Source: FEN-987 sp964598845 (GTDB lineage: Archaea; Thermoproteota; Bathyarchaeia; 40CM-2-53-6). Taken from it: 41,985 bases of DNA. Shown here in pieces: positions 16,167 through 24,112 of the stretch (its first letter is position 1; every line of letters starts with the position of its first letter). The notes under the pieces are model-generated. The model was not told the DNA's origin and did not search any database. It was given only the letters and a program-made list of their open reading frames with translations. The position numbers and the translations under genes were made by a program. Location of the stretch: positions 1 through 41,985 of the forward strand of contig CAZRDM010000018.1 of assembly GCA_964598845.1 (NCBI GenBank). The letters are read 5' to 3'.

Positions 16167-17069
16167 TCAAACTGAAGAGATCTCAAAATCTCGGGTTTGA
16201 CGCTCAAGGGACTCCCACGCCTTTCGGAATCGCAGATAAGTCCGCTCGCCCTGTTGCCACCATCTGCTTTTCTCGACAGTTGTTTCAGCGTAGGCAGTTC
16301 GATCTAGATCATATACGCGCTTTATTGAGAGGTTTACCAAGGATCTCGGTTCTATGCCGGTTTCTTCCACTATCCTGCTGTCTCCGCCGTAGTCTACTTT
16401 CGAGACGTAGGAAGCAAAATCCAAGACCTCTATGCCACGGGATCTCAACTCTTTGATTATCGCAACCGCCGTTCCTCCGGTGCTGATTATTGTGTCAATA
16501 ACTACAACCCTATCCCCGCGCCTTAAGCCATAGACGAACATCTCCGCTTCGGCGTAGCCTGTACTCTTCCTGATCGATACTCTGCCGTCAACCTCCCTGC
16601 CTGTGACGTCATCTGCGTAACGCTTGCTTGTTCCGGTCTCTTTGGCGATCGGCACGAACTGCTTGCCCGTGATCGCCGATAGTACTCCTCCAACATGGAA
16701 TCCCATTGCTTCTGGAACGACTAACTTGTCTGCCTTTGCGATGTCTGTGATTCCAAGAATCGCGGTAGCTCCTTCTCTTAACGCCCTTGCATAAACTGGA
16801 AATCTTTCGCTAGGCATCGAGTGATATGGAGGTTTGCCTAACACGTAGATATAGTAAAGAATCTTGGTCGCACCATCAACAACAAGCCAATATGGTTCCC
16901 CATCCAGCTTGAAGAAACCTGATTCACTAGGCAGCTTGTTGGCTATGCTGCTGATCTGGGCATTCAATGTAGAACGCTTCCTCAGAACTTGGCATGGAGT
17001 GCTCAGGCCATCGATCAGTTCCTCTAGCGTGACAATTCCCTCCTTGCGAAGGAGCAGACGCGAAGACAA
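16167..17069 (-). CDS. phosphoribosyltransferase (orotate/purine PRTase-like)
   Basis: Type I PRTase. The PRPP loop is VVVIDTIISTGGTAV (188-202), preceded by a flexible-loop region with SIRKSTGYAEAE and a nucleotide-site segment VVPEAMGFHVGGVLSAITG. Residues 1-90 are an extra N-terminal domain (LDGEPYWLVVDGATKILYYIYVLG), larger than in plain orotate PRTases of about 180-210 residues. A 300-residue form might be a purine-type PRTase or carry a regulatory domain. It transfers phosphoribose from PRPP to a base; which base is unclear. The only early start is TTG at 17069. Same strand as the nucleoside phosphorylase 112 bases downstream. Confidence 0.8.
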   Translation of the reverse strand: MSSRLLLRKEGIVTLEELIDGLSTPCQVLRKRSTLNAQISSIANKLPSESGFFKLDGEPYWLVVDGATKILYYIYVLGKPPYHSMPSERFPVYARALREGATAILGITDIAKADKLVVPEAMGFHVGGVLSAITGKQFVPIAKETGTSKRYADDVTGREVDGRVSIRKSTGYAEAEMFVYGLRRGDRVVVIDTIISTGGTAVAIIKELRSRGIEVLDFASYVSKVDYGGDSRIVEETGIEPRSLVNLSIKRVYDLDRTAYAETTVEKSRWWQQGERTYLRFRKAWESLERQTRDFEISSV

Positions 17070-17219
17070 TACGGATTGGGAGCATGATAAGGTTCAACCG
17101 CGATTGCTAATCATGAAACTCACCCGGATGAGGAGATCTCCTTCCAGATGAGAGGCGCGCGAAGTCAGAGAGACAGGTCGAAACGGGATTAGGCTAGTAC
17201 GTGACGTATAGCTGGAAAG

Positions 17220-17858
17220 TCAACGAGCTTGTGCCAGTTTCTCTGCTATCAGTGATACTTTCTTGCCTAGTGAGTGCAGGGTATTTCTTCCAAGTATGTC
17301 TCTTTCCAAGGCGTCCGGTTTGCCATCGGATAGAATAGCTCCGCCGAGATTAGATGCTATATCAGGGTAGCCCGCTGTGCCGACTATGATCATATCATTG
17401 TAGAGGAAGAATCTGTGGAATGTGAATAGCACAGCCTCAATTCCATCATTCCTACCACCGCCCACAGCGATGGCCCCGGCAGGCTTCAGTCGCAAAGCTC
17501 CCTTCAATTCACTTCTTGACCCCGCTTCCTCATAGAAGGGAATGAACCTGTCCATGAAGATTTTCATGATCCCGGTTACGGAACCGTAGTACACGGGGCT
17601 TGCGAGAATGAACCCGTCTCCTGAGGCAACTTTTTCATAGAGCGGAGTCATGTCGTCGTCGTATGCTGGGCAAGGAAGTTCTCTAGTTCCTACCTCTTTA
17701 CAGCGGTCGCAACCGTTGCAGTCGGCAATCTGCAAGTTTGCTAGGCTAATGAACTCGGTGCTACAAGTCTCAGAACAGGCGCTCAGTGCCTCGGCCAAAC
17801 AGCGATCTGTGTTACCGCCCGGACGGGGGCTCCCTGATATTCCAACAATCTTTAACAT
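17220..17858 (-). CDS. iron-sulfur flavoprotein / NADPH-dependent FMN reductase family
   Basis: Flavodoxin-like fold: KIVGISGSPRPGGNTDRCL is the FMN phosphate loop, and FILASPVYYGSVTGIMKIFMDR is the standard FMN isoalloxazine loop. A compact cysteine motif C-N-G-C-D-R-C followed nine residues later by another Cys (ELPCP) matches the [4Fe-4S] site of archaeal iron-sulfur flavoproteins (Isf). These proteins transfer electrons or reduce oxygen species or quinones. The C-terminal part has the Isf-type TAGYPDIASNLGG. ATG at 17858 begins the first strand; a GTG four codons upstream is the alternative. No obvious partner gene. Confidence 0.85.
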   Translation of the reverse strand: MLKIVGISGSPRPGGNTDRCLAEALSACSETCSTEFISLANLQIADCNGCDRCKEVGTRELPCPAYDDDMTPLYEKVASGDGFILASPVYYGSVTGIMKIFMDRFIPFYEEAGSRSELKGALRLKPAGAIAVGGGRNDGIEAVLFTFHRFFLYNDMIIVGTAGYPDIASNLGGAILSDGKPDALERDILGRNTLHSLGKKVSLIAEKLAQAR

Positions 17859-17987
17859 GGTATCAGTCACTCCTCCTCTTCCGATTTTGTGCCTCAGGTT
17901 GCATGCTATGCTCCTTCTTCATGTTTTTCCTGCGCATCCTCTCAGCAGCTCTTTCCAACACGTTCCTTAGTTTAGAGCAAATCGGCC

Positions 17988-18680
17988 TCAGGTTGCTTTT
18001 GGCTGCAATGAAAGTCGGTGGGGCCTCAAGCGCAACACGGGGTCCTTCCTGTCTATGAAGAACTCTTCGATCTTGATGGAGTGTTTGAAAATGGGACCGT
18101 CGAGGACCATTGTATGGTATTCGCCGTTCTCACCGCAGACATCTATTCCAGATCTGTCGTGCAGATTCTTCAGGGCCTCTATACGTTGCCTGTCGAGCTC
18201 TTGGCCAAGCCATTCCGCGTCGAACCATGGCTCCCTCACACATGTGAAGACCGGCCTAAACCCGCTCGAAACGACTGCATCCAAGATATCATTAGTGTTC
18301 TCGTTCCACAGGGGCATAACGAGATCGATGCCCAATCCTTCACAGACTCCCTCCATCCATCGCCTGTGATCCTCGATCCAAATGTCTCCAGTGACGATAC
18401 CTTTGATTCCCTCGGTTCCGATCAGACTGCGAATCGAGTACCTATAGTTTTCCTTGTATGGTTCTGTGACTTTGAGGGTTACGTGCGGAATTCCTAACGC
18501 TTCAGACTGGAGAGACATGATCGAGGGCGGATGACATGCGTAAGGCCAGTCATCTAGGATGAAGGTAACGAGAACTCCAATATGATGGCCTTCTCGAATG
18601 AGCCTGTAACAGGCTAACGTCGATTCTTTGCCTCCGCTCCAAAGGACAGCGACTCTCACGGCCTTCGCCTCGGGGCTCAT
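17988..18680 (-). CDS. Dph6-like ATP-pyrophosphatase (diphthine-ammonia ligase family)
   Basis: The PP-loop SGGKES is at 15-20 in the N-terminal strand-loop-helix, and the family-specific C-terminal motif GENGEYHTMVLDGPIFK is present, as in DUF71/Dph6 proteins. Dph6 amidates diphthine on elongation factor 2 using ATP and ammonia, the last step of diphthamide synthesis in archaea and eukaryotes. Length (230 residues) fits the archaeal single-domain form. The motif region ACHPPSIMSLQSEALGIPHV is also family-like. Some archaea carry paralogues of unknown role, so the diphthamide assignment is likely, not certain. Confidence 0.82.
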   Translation of the reverse strand: MSPEAKAVRVAVLWSGGKESTLACYRLIREGHHIGVLVTFILDDWPYACHPPSIMSLQSEALGIPHVTLKVTEPYKENYRYSIRSLIGTEGIKGIVTGDIWIEDHRRWMEGVCEGLGIDLVMPLWNENTNDILDAVVSSGFRPVFTCVREPWFDAEWLGQELDRQRIEALKNLHDRSGIDVCGENGEYHTMVLDGPIFKHSIKIEEFFIDRKDPVLRLRPHRLSLQPKAT

Positions 18681-19126
18681 ATCACCTAGTTACGCAAGTT
18701 GACTCGGCTTCGGTTTGGTCCTGAGGCTAGAAGGTCTTGTTGCGGCTTCCTGAAGGAGCATGACGATCTTCATCCCCAAAGCCACCAATCCCAAGCCGTC
18801 TCTACAGACAGCACCAATAGCGACCAACGCCGCCACAAGGCAGATCTTTCTTGACCGAGGTCTCAAGATAGAGTCTCCCTAGCGAGATTGGATGGATAAC
18901 CCAACCACATAACCCTCACGGTCGTCACTCTTATTGCCTCTTCTACTGATTCCGATATTAGATCAGTCTTTACCATGACGTTTACTGTGGTTCTTCTCTC
19001 AGTAAAGGAGAGACGAGCATGCTTGAATGTACAATACAGAGAACTCACACAGCTGAATCAGTTTCAGACCCGCGGCTGCTAGCATGCTAGGGTTCAAGGG
19101 ACAGAATCAAGGAGAAGTAAAGTGAA
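18681..19126. other. intergenic stretch, no supported gene
   Basis: 446 bases between divergent genes. A 61-codon minus-strand frame (18863-19048) has no recognisable features and lies in a region with stops in all frames nearby. No tRNA, hairpin terminator or repeat stands out. A GGAGAAG just before 19127 may serve as ribosome-binding site for the DUF402 gene. Confidence 0.4.
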
Positions 19127-19684
19127 ATGTGCTTCCGAGTGAAATCCACACGGACTGAACTTTCGCCAGAATCAACTTCGAAGCTACATGTTCGATTCAT
19201 CAGGTTGCCGCGCCAAGTCTTGGAACTCTACAATGAATTAGTCTATAGATCACGCAGTGTTGTTGTTGGTAGGTCTCGGGTTACGTCTTCACATTCTGTT
19301 AGTTTTGATGGAGAGGTTGTTTTGGCACGTGGTTTTCCGATCACATATTTCGAGTTGATGGGAAAGTGGTACAGCATTCTCAAGGTAAGAGATTTGCGGG
19401 GAAGGCACACGGGATACTACTGCGATATCGCTACTCCTCCTCGGTTACTGGAAGATGGCGGGATTGAATTCACCGACCTGTTTGTTGACGTCTGGGTTTC
19501 GCCTGATCTCAGGTACAAGGTGCTGGATGAGGAAGAACTGGAGAACGCCTACACTAGGGGTTGGATCTCAAAACGACTCTACGAAAGAGCAAAGAAAGAG
19601 GTGACGAACATTGCCAACGCCATTGACCGAGAGAGATTTCCCCCAAAACATGTCAAACGTCTAGAAGTAAAGCTAAACCTGTAG
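19127..19684 (+). CDS. DUF402 (FomD-barrel) domain protein
   Basis: The C-terminal two thirds matches the DUF402 pattern: GKWYSILKVRDLRGRHTGYYCDIATPP, then DLFVDVWVSPDLRYKVLDEEELENAYTRGWIS, and a closing helix. Members include FomD, staphylococcal nucleoside di-/triphosphatases and the C-terminal part of archaeal RNase AU-1 (FAU-1). The acidic residues of the D-x-D (TDLFVDVW) and DEEELE segments would bind divalent metal and phosphates. The N-terminal 60 residues are not recognised. A nucleotide or RNA phosphate substrate is probable; precise function unknown. GGAGAAG ends about 9 bases before the ATG. Confidence 0.75.
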   Translation: MCFRVKSTRTELSPESTSKLHVRFIRLPRQVLELYNELVYRSRSVVVGRSRVTSSHSVSFDGEVVLARGFPITYFELMGKWYSILKVRDLRGRHTGYYCDIATPPRLLEDGGIEFTDLFVDVWVSPDLRYKVLDEEELENAYTRGWISKRLYERAKKEVTNIANAIDRERFPPKHVKRLEVKLNL

Positions 19685-19777
19685 CTAAGCCTAGTCGAAG
19701 AATTCCTCTAGCACATCGGTCACTAGGGAATCTCTTAGCTCTCGTTCACTATTGTACTATGCTGAAAGACTTTGGAA

Positions 19778-20755
19778 TTAGCGAGTATCGAGCGAGAGTC
19801 CTGTTACCGATCGGTCTTGAGCTAGAAGCACGACTCTGCTAACAGGGTCCTCGGCGACTATCTTGTATCCGGAATCTTCCTCCATTTCTCTTGCGAATTC
19901 TCGAATTTCGGATTGGTAGGGCATTGCACTGATCGGAAGCCGATTCTTTGACTCTCCAAGCCAGCTGTATCCTTTCAGCTCGATGGCTGTTGGAGCTCCC
20001 TCCATCACTAGTCTCGAGTAGGATTCGGGGTCGTGCATGTTTTGCTCCTTAACCAACGTCAGCCTCATTATTGTTCGGGAACGCTTGAAACTCGGGAGCA
20101 ACCTTAGACTCGCCAAGGCTCTCTCCCAAGCGTCGGGAATCAGGGGCAGAGTCACCTTCTGGTAAGTGGCCTTGTCAGGCCCGTATATGCTGATGTAGAG
20201 GTTGGTGGGTTCCATTCCTGATTCCACCATCTCCCTGAGCCTCTGAGGCATTGTACCATTGGTAACTAGGAAAGATGTCATTCTCCTCCGGTCGATCTCC
20301 CTGATCAGGTCCGCAATGAGTGGGTAGAGCGTAGGCTCCCCGTCGAGAGAAACTGCGACATGAATTGGTTTCATCGATTCTTCGAACAACTGCTTCGTGA
20401 CACGTGGATTCGCCTTGAAACCACTGAGGAGCTTCCGTTGTGCAGCAATAGCCTCATCAAGAATCAGGCTCGGAGGATCCCAGACATGCTCAGCTTTGAA
20501 GCGGTCGGCCATGTGAAACCTCCAGCAGAAAACGCATCGGAGGTTACAGAACTGCAAGCAGGGGGTAAGCTGCATGCATCTGTGACTTTGAATGCCATAC
20601 CATCTCTTGTAGCAGACCCTGCGACCCATGAGGGCTGCTCGTGTCCATCTACAAATCTGGATGCCTGAATGCTTTCCTAGCAACCGATAGCCGGCCCTGA
20701 GATATCTTCGCGTTAGAGCTGGCTCGAACTTCAAGTACTGTTGATTGAGGGACAC
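19778..20755 (-). CDS. taw1: tRNA 4-demethylwyosine synthase (Taw1, radical SAM)
   Basis: Radical SAM enzyme that builds the imidazopurine ring of wyosine at tRNA-Phe guanosine 37 from pyruvate. The cluster motif is CNLRCVFC (C-x3-C-x2-C) inside the Taw1/TYW1-specific stretch HRCMQLTPCLQFCNLRCVFCWR. Upstream is GYRLLGKHSGIQICRWTRAAL, and downstream VAVSLDGEPTLYP, FLVTNGTMP and IELKGYSWLGESKNRL are typical. It lacks the flavodoxin domain of eukaryotic TYW1, as in archaea. The frame continues upstream to 20845, but I prefer the GTG at 20755 because homology starts just after it; this gives 325 residues. Confidence 0.88.
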   Translation of the reverse strand: MSLNQQYLKFEPALTRRYLRAGYRLLGKHSGIQICRWTRAALMGRRVCYKRWYGIQSHRCMQLTPCLQFCNLRCVFCWRFHMADRFKAEHVWDPPSLILDEAIAAQRKLLSGFKANPRVTKQLFEESMKPIHVAVSLDGEPTLYPLIADLIREIDRRRMTSFLVTNGTMPQRLREMVESGMEPTNLYISIYGPDKATYQKVTLPLIPDAWERALASLRLLPSFKRSRTIMRLTLVKEQNMHDPESYSRLVMEGAPTAIELKGYSWLGESKNRLPISAMPYQSEIREFAREMEEDSGYKIVAEDPVSRVVLLAQDRSVTGLSLDTR

Positions 20756-20956
20756 GTCCAGCAATCTCCATTCATGAACCGCAGAACCAGTATTGAAATA
20801 GACAACAAGAAAACGCCATTGGTTCGGCTGCAGCGAGCTCTCCAAAGTCAGGTCAGGGCTTTCATTGTGATCAATGACGGTATCCTAAGAGGCGCGCAAC
20901 GTAGCTTGGCGGTCCTAGGCGATATTGATAGCCAGCCGCGACAACTGTGCGTTCTA

Positions 20957-20964
20957 GTTATATG
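20957..20964 (+). promoter_or_regulatory. TATA-like box of the ferritin-like gene
   Basis: GTTATATG lies about 40 bases before the ATG at 21002, predicting a short leader of about 15 bases. By eye only. Confidence 0.4.
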
Positions 20965-21001
20965 GTTACGTCAGCGTACCGTGGTTCGAGGTTCATGAGT
21001 T

Positions 21002-21418
21002 ATGGTGAGCGCGAAGCTGCTGGATTTGTTGAACAAAGCGATTGCCGGAGAACTTCAGGCTTCGATCCAATACATGTGGCAACATGTTCAATGGAAGGGA
21101 GTGGAGGCCTACGCAGTCAGCGAAGGATTCAAGGAAATCGCAGTTACAGAGATGAAACATGCAGAGAAGATCGCTGAAAGACTCTGGTATCTGGGAGGAA
21201 AACCAACGACCGCACCGAGCCCGATCTTCGTTGGCGACAAATTGGAGGAGATGATCAACTCCGACATCAAAGCAGAGGTAGAAGCCATTAGCCTGTACAA
21301 GGAGATCATGGATGTGGCGCAGAGAGAAGGCGACGTTGCCACCAAGGAGATCTTCGAAGAGATAGAAGAGGAAGAAGAAGAACACCACGACTTCTTCACT
21401 AGCCTGCTCGAGAAGTAG
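21002..21418 (+). CDS. ferritin-like / bacterioferritin-family diiron protein
   Basis: A four-helix bundle protein of 138 residues with diiron ligands in place: Glu17 (AGELQASIQY), Glu50-x-x-His53 (EMKHAEK), a mid-helix Glu at 92 or 94 (KAEVEAISLY) and a C-terminal ExxH (EEEEEEHHDFF, 122-132). These are the ligands of bacterioferritin and related ferritin-like proteins that oxidise and store iron or remove peroxide. It is shorter than classical bacterioferritin (about 155) and has no clear heme-binding Met at the usual place. It is flanked by its own TATA-like box and an oligo-T terminator, so it is probably monocistronic. Confidence 0.86.
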   Translation: MVSAKLLDLLNKAIAGELQASIQYMWQHVQWKGVEAYAVSEGFKEIAVTEMKHAEKIAERLWYLGGKPTTAPSPIFVGDKLEEMINSDIKAEVEAISLYKEIMDVAQREGDVATKEIFEEIEEEEEEHHDFFTSLLEK

Positions 21419-21431
21419 AACTTTCCTCAAC

Positions 21432-21438
21432 TTTTTTT
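21432..21438 (+). terminator. oligo-T terminator after the ferritin-like gene
   Basis: Seven consecutive T 14 bases after the stop codon, without a strong hairpin. Oligo-T tracts are the usual archaeal intrinsic termination signal. Confidence 0.5.
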
Positions 21439-21473
21439 CGACTGTGTACTGAGCAATAGGACGTCGATCAAGA

Positions 21474-21480
21474 CTTTATG
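21474..21480 (+). promoter_or_regulatory. TATA-like box of the DUF362 gene
   Basis: CTTTATG is centred about 24 bases before the ATG at 21501, which suits a leaderless transcript and favours that ATG over the in-frame start at 21486. Confidence 0.45.
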
Positions 21481-21500
21481 AAAAGTTGTGTAGTGTTCAC

Positions 21501-22661
21501 ATGCGTAGTGGTTCTGCTGTCTATTTCGGATCCGTTACGTCTTGCACGCCAAGCCCCGAGTACTCTCTTATTGGCAAATTTGATCATATCATGGAGAGGC
21601 TGGCGATTAAGGAGTCGGTGAAGGACAAGAACGTGGTCATCAAGGCGCATCTCGGATCCAATGTTGGCTTCTCGACGGTTCATCCATTCTTGGTCGGAAG
21701 ACTTGTGGCTGCTGTGAAGAGTGGGGGTGGGAGACCCTACATTGTAGACATTATGGAGCAATACCCGGACGCCGCAAAGCGTGGGTATACATCTGAAGTT
21801 CTTGGTTGCCCAATACTACCTGCGGCAGGTCCCGTAGACCGTTATTACCTCGAAACGGAGGTGGATTTCAAGGGCGTCAAGACCCTGAAGATGGGTGGGA
21901 ATGTCCGAGATGCTGAGGTTCTGATCGACTTATCGCATGTAAAGGGTCATAACAGCATAGGCTACGGAGCAGCCATCAAAAACCTCGCCTTGGGCTGTTT
22001 CACTCAGGAGACGAGGGGGGCGATGCATGCGACGATGCAGTATGACCCATATTGGGATAGAGAGAAGTCCAAGGACGCTGAGATGCTCCCCAAGGCATGC
22101 CCCTTCGGATGCATCGAGTACAAGGACGGAAACCTCCGAGTTGAGTTCAACGCATGTAATCAATGCATGAGGTGTATGGCAACAGACACGGATGACTGCC
22201 TGCAGATAAACCGACAGAATTTCCTAGCCTTCGTCGAGATAAACGCATTAGCAGCAAGGTTCGTACTCTCACACTTCGACGAGGGGAGGGGATTCTTCAT
22301 AAATGTCGCCACAGATATCACTCAATACTGCGACTGTTGGGGATTCACAACAGGCCAGATACTCCCAGACCTGGGCCTGTTAGGGTCCAAGGACATCGTA
22401 GCCATTGACAAGGCCACCCTAGACTTACTGGTCGATAAACCTCTTATCAAAGAGAATGTGTCTCAAAGTCTCGAGATCAACGACGATCCCGAACTTCATC
22501 CCTTCGCGAGGATCCATGGACCATACAAAGACCCGTACAACATGATTAGATTCGCAGAAAAGTACGGATTGGGATCATCGAGCTACGATCTGGAAGAGAT
22601 TCTCGGCCTAGGCCCAGAACCAGTTCGGACTCCTGCTAGATACCCCAAATCAAAAACCTGA
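21501..22661 (+). CDS. DUF362 iron-sulfur protein
   Basis: DUF362-type protein of about 386 residues. Family landmarks are VVIKAHLGSNVGFSTVHPFLVGRLVAAVKSGGGRPYIVD, LIDLSHVKGHNSIGYGAAIKNLALGC, and a cysteine-rich segment with CPFGC followed by CNQCMRCM and a later Cys (DDCLQIN), which suggests a [4Fe-4S] site. A second cysteine pair, YCDCWG, sits near residue 275. Members are thought to be redox or electron-transfer proteins; reactions are not established for most. The preceding TATA-like box selects ATG 21501. No operon partner. Confidence 0.82.
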   Translation: MRSGSAVYFGSVTSCTPSPEYSLIGKFDHIMERLAIKESVKDKNVVIKAHLGSNVGFSTVHPFLVGRLVAAVKSGGGRPYIVDIMEQYPDAAKRGYTSEVLGCPILPAAGPVDRYYLETEVDFKGVKTLKMGGNVRDAEVLIDLSHVKGHNSIGYGAAIKNLALGCFTQETRGAMHATMQYDPYWDREKSKDAEMLPKACPFGCIEYKDGNLRVEFNACNQCMRCMATDTDDCLQINRQNFLAFVEINALAARFVLSHFDEGRGFFINVATDITQYCDCWGFTTGQILPDLGLLGSKDIVAIDKATLDLLVDKPLIKENVSQSLEINDDPELHPFARIHGPYKDPYNMIRFAEKYGLGSSSYDLEEILGLGPEPVRTPARYPKSKT

Positions 22662-22842
22662 AGTCACGCCAAACAAGTGGAAAGGTACTGGTTCAAAGGT
22701 GCCCTAGCGAGAGGGCGCGAGGGATCTTGTATTGGCCGATAGCGATCAAGTCGCTTCAAACTCGCCACTCCCCAAGTCATCGCATTGACGAAGCCGATTA
22801 AGGCTTAATTTCTACTTGGCCGGTAGGACTACCTGAGTTCTT

Positions 22843-24072
22843 TTGTCAGTCGATCTCGCACGGCTAAAGGATATCGTCGTCGATGAAGTTGATTCTCTTA
22901 GGGAGAGAATCACTGAGGTCAGTGAGACTATTCACGCCAACCCGGAGCTGGGTTTGAAGGAGTACAAGGCGTCGGAGCTCCTTTCGTCTGAGCTGAGGAG
23001 TCACGGTTTTGATGTGCAGCGAGGAATTGCCGCGCTGGAAACAGCGTTCAAAGCAAGCTTTACTATGGGCCGGGGTGGTCCGCATATAGCGTTCCTAGCG
23101 GAGTATGATGCCCTACCAGAGATCGGCCATGGCTGCGGTCATAATATCATCGGGGCGTCAGCGATTTTCTCAGCGATTGCTCTAAGCAAGCTCTCTGAAC
23201 GGTTGAACGGCAAGGTTACAATCTTTGGGACGCCCGACGAGGAGGGGAGCGGAGGCAAGATTCCGATTATTAGGGCCGGGTTCTTCGATGATGTTGACGC
23301 TGCAATAATGACCCACCCCTGGGATACTACTTCGGCTTGGATGCCGTCGGTTGCTTTGGCGAGTCTAACAATCGATTTCACGGGTCGAGGGGCTCACTAC
23401 TCCGCCCCACATAAAGGGGTGAACGCTCTCGACGGTGTAGTCTTAACGTTGGCCGCTCTGAACGGCCTCCGACATGGCTTCAGAAATGATGTGATCTACG
23501 GCTACACGATTGATCAAGGAGGGGTCATCCCCAGCATCATCCCTGAGAAGGCCAGCGCGCGATTATGGGTCAAGTCGACAGATCTTCGAAACTTAACAGA
23601 CGTTGTTAATCGGGTGAAGGCCTGCGCGGAAGGTATCGCCAACTCGATGGGTGCGCGGGTAGATGTCTATCATCATTACCCACTATTCGAAGAGTCGATC
23701 CCAAACTTGACCCTGATAAGGAAAGTCTCAGGGAATTTCAGCAGACTTGGCATGGTCTATGAAGCCCCTGAGAAAACTTCTCGTTCACTCGTATACACTT
23801 CAACTGATTACGGCAATGCGAGTCATGTTGTGCCGAGTGCTTCTCCTTCTATTGCCATAGGCCCCGATGGACTTGCCGCTCATACGAAGGAATTCGCCGA
23901 GGCGGCTGTCTCGAAGACGGCCCATGAGGCCCTCCTAGGGATAACGAAGGTCATGGCGATGACAGGAATCGATCTGCTGGGAGAGATGGGCGTGCTCGAA
24001 GAGGCGAAAGCCGAGTTCTCAAGCTACAGAGCATCAGGATTCAGCAAGGTACCCTTCGCGCCGACCTACTGA
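22843..24072 (+). CDS. M20-family amidohydrolase (AbgA/AbgB-like)
   Basis: M20D-type zinc peptidase/amidohydrolase. Metal motifs appear as HIAFLAEYDALPEIGHGCGHNIIG (GHGCGH), IFGTPDEEGSGGK (bridging Glu pair) and MTHPWD, with the C-terminal YTSTDYGNASHVVPSASP. The dimerisation domain (ASLTIDFTGRGAHYSAPHKGVNALDG) is typical. Members cleave N-acyl amino acids, p-aminobenzoyl-glutamate or dipeptides. The start is TTG at 22843, with a CTTAATTT TATA-like box at about 22804-22811. It is convergent with an M20 peptidase of the oligopeptide operon, which fits peptide or amino-acid-conjugate use. Confidence 0.86.
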   Translation: MSVDLARLKDIVVDEVDSLRERITEVSETIHANPELGLKEYKASELLSSELRSHGFDVQRGIAALETAFKASFTMGRGGPHIAFLAEYDALPEIGHGCGHNIIGASAIFSAIALSKLSERLNGKVTIFGTPDEEGSGGKIPIIRAGFFDDVDAAIMTHPWDTTSAWMPSVALASLTIDFTGRGAHYSAPHKGVNALDGVVLTLAALNGLRHGFRNDVIYGYTIDQGGVIPSIIPEKASARLWVKSTDLRNLTDVVNRVKACAEGIANSMGARVDVYHHYPLFEESIPNLTLIRKVSGNFSRLGMVYEAPEKTSRSLVYTSTDYGNASHVVPSASPSIAIGPDGLAAHTKEFAEAAVSKTAHEALLGITKVMAMTGIDLLGEMGVLEEAKAEFSSYRASGFSKVPFAPTY

Positions 24073-24112
24073 CGCGAATATCGGATGGCGTCATTAGGTT
24101 CGCATAGCCCGC

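Noticed and set aside
18863..19048. 61-codon minus-strand frame between dph6 and DUF402
   Set aside because: No motif, no ribosome site, and unremarkable composition.
19778..20845. Longer Taw1 starting at 20845
   Set aside because: The first 30 residues are unlike the family; the GTG at 20755 fits the start of homology.
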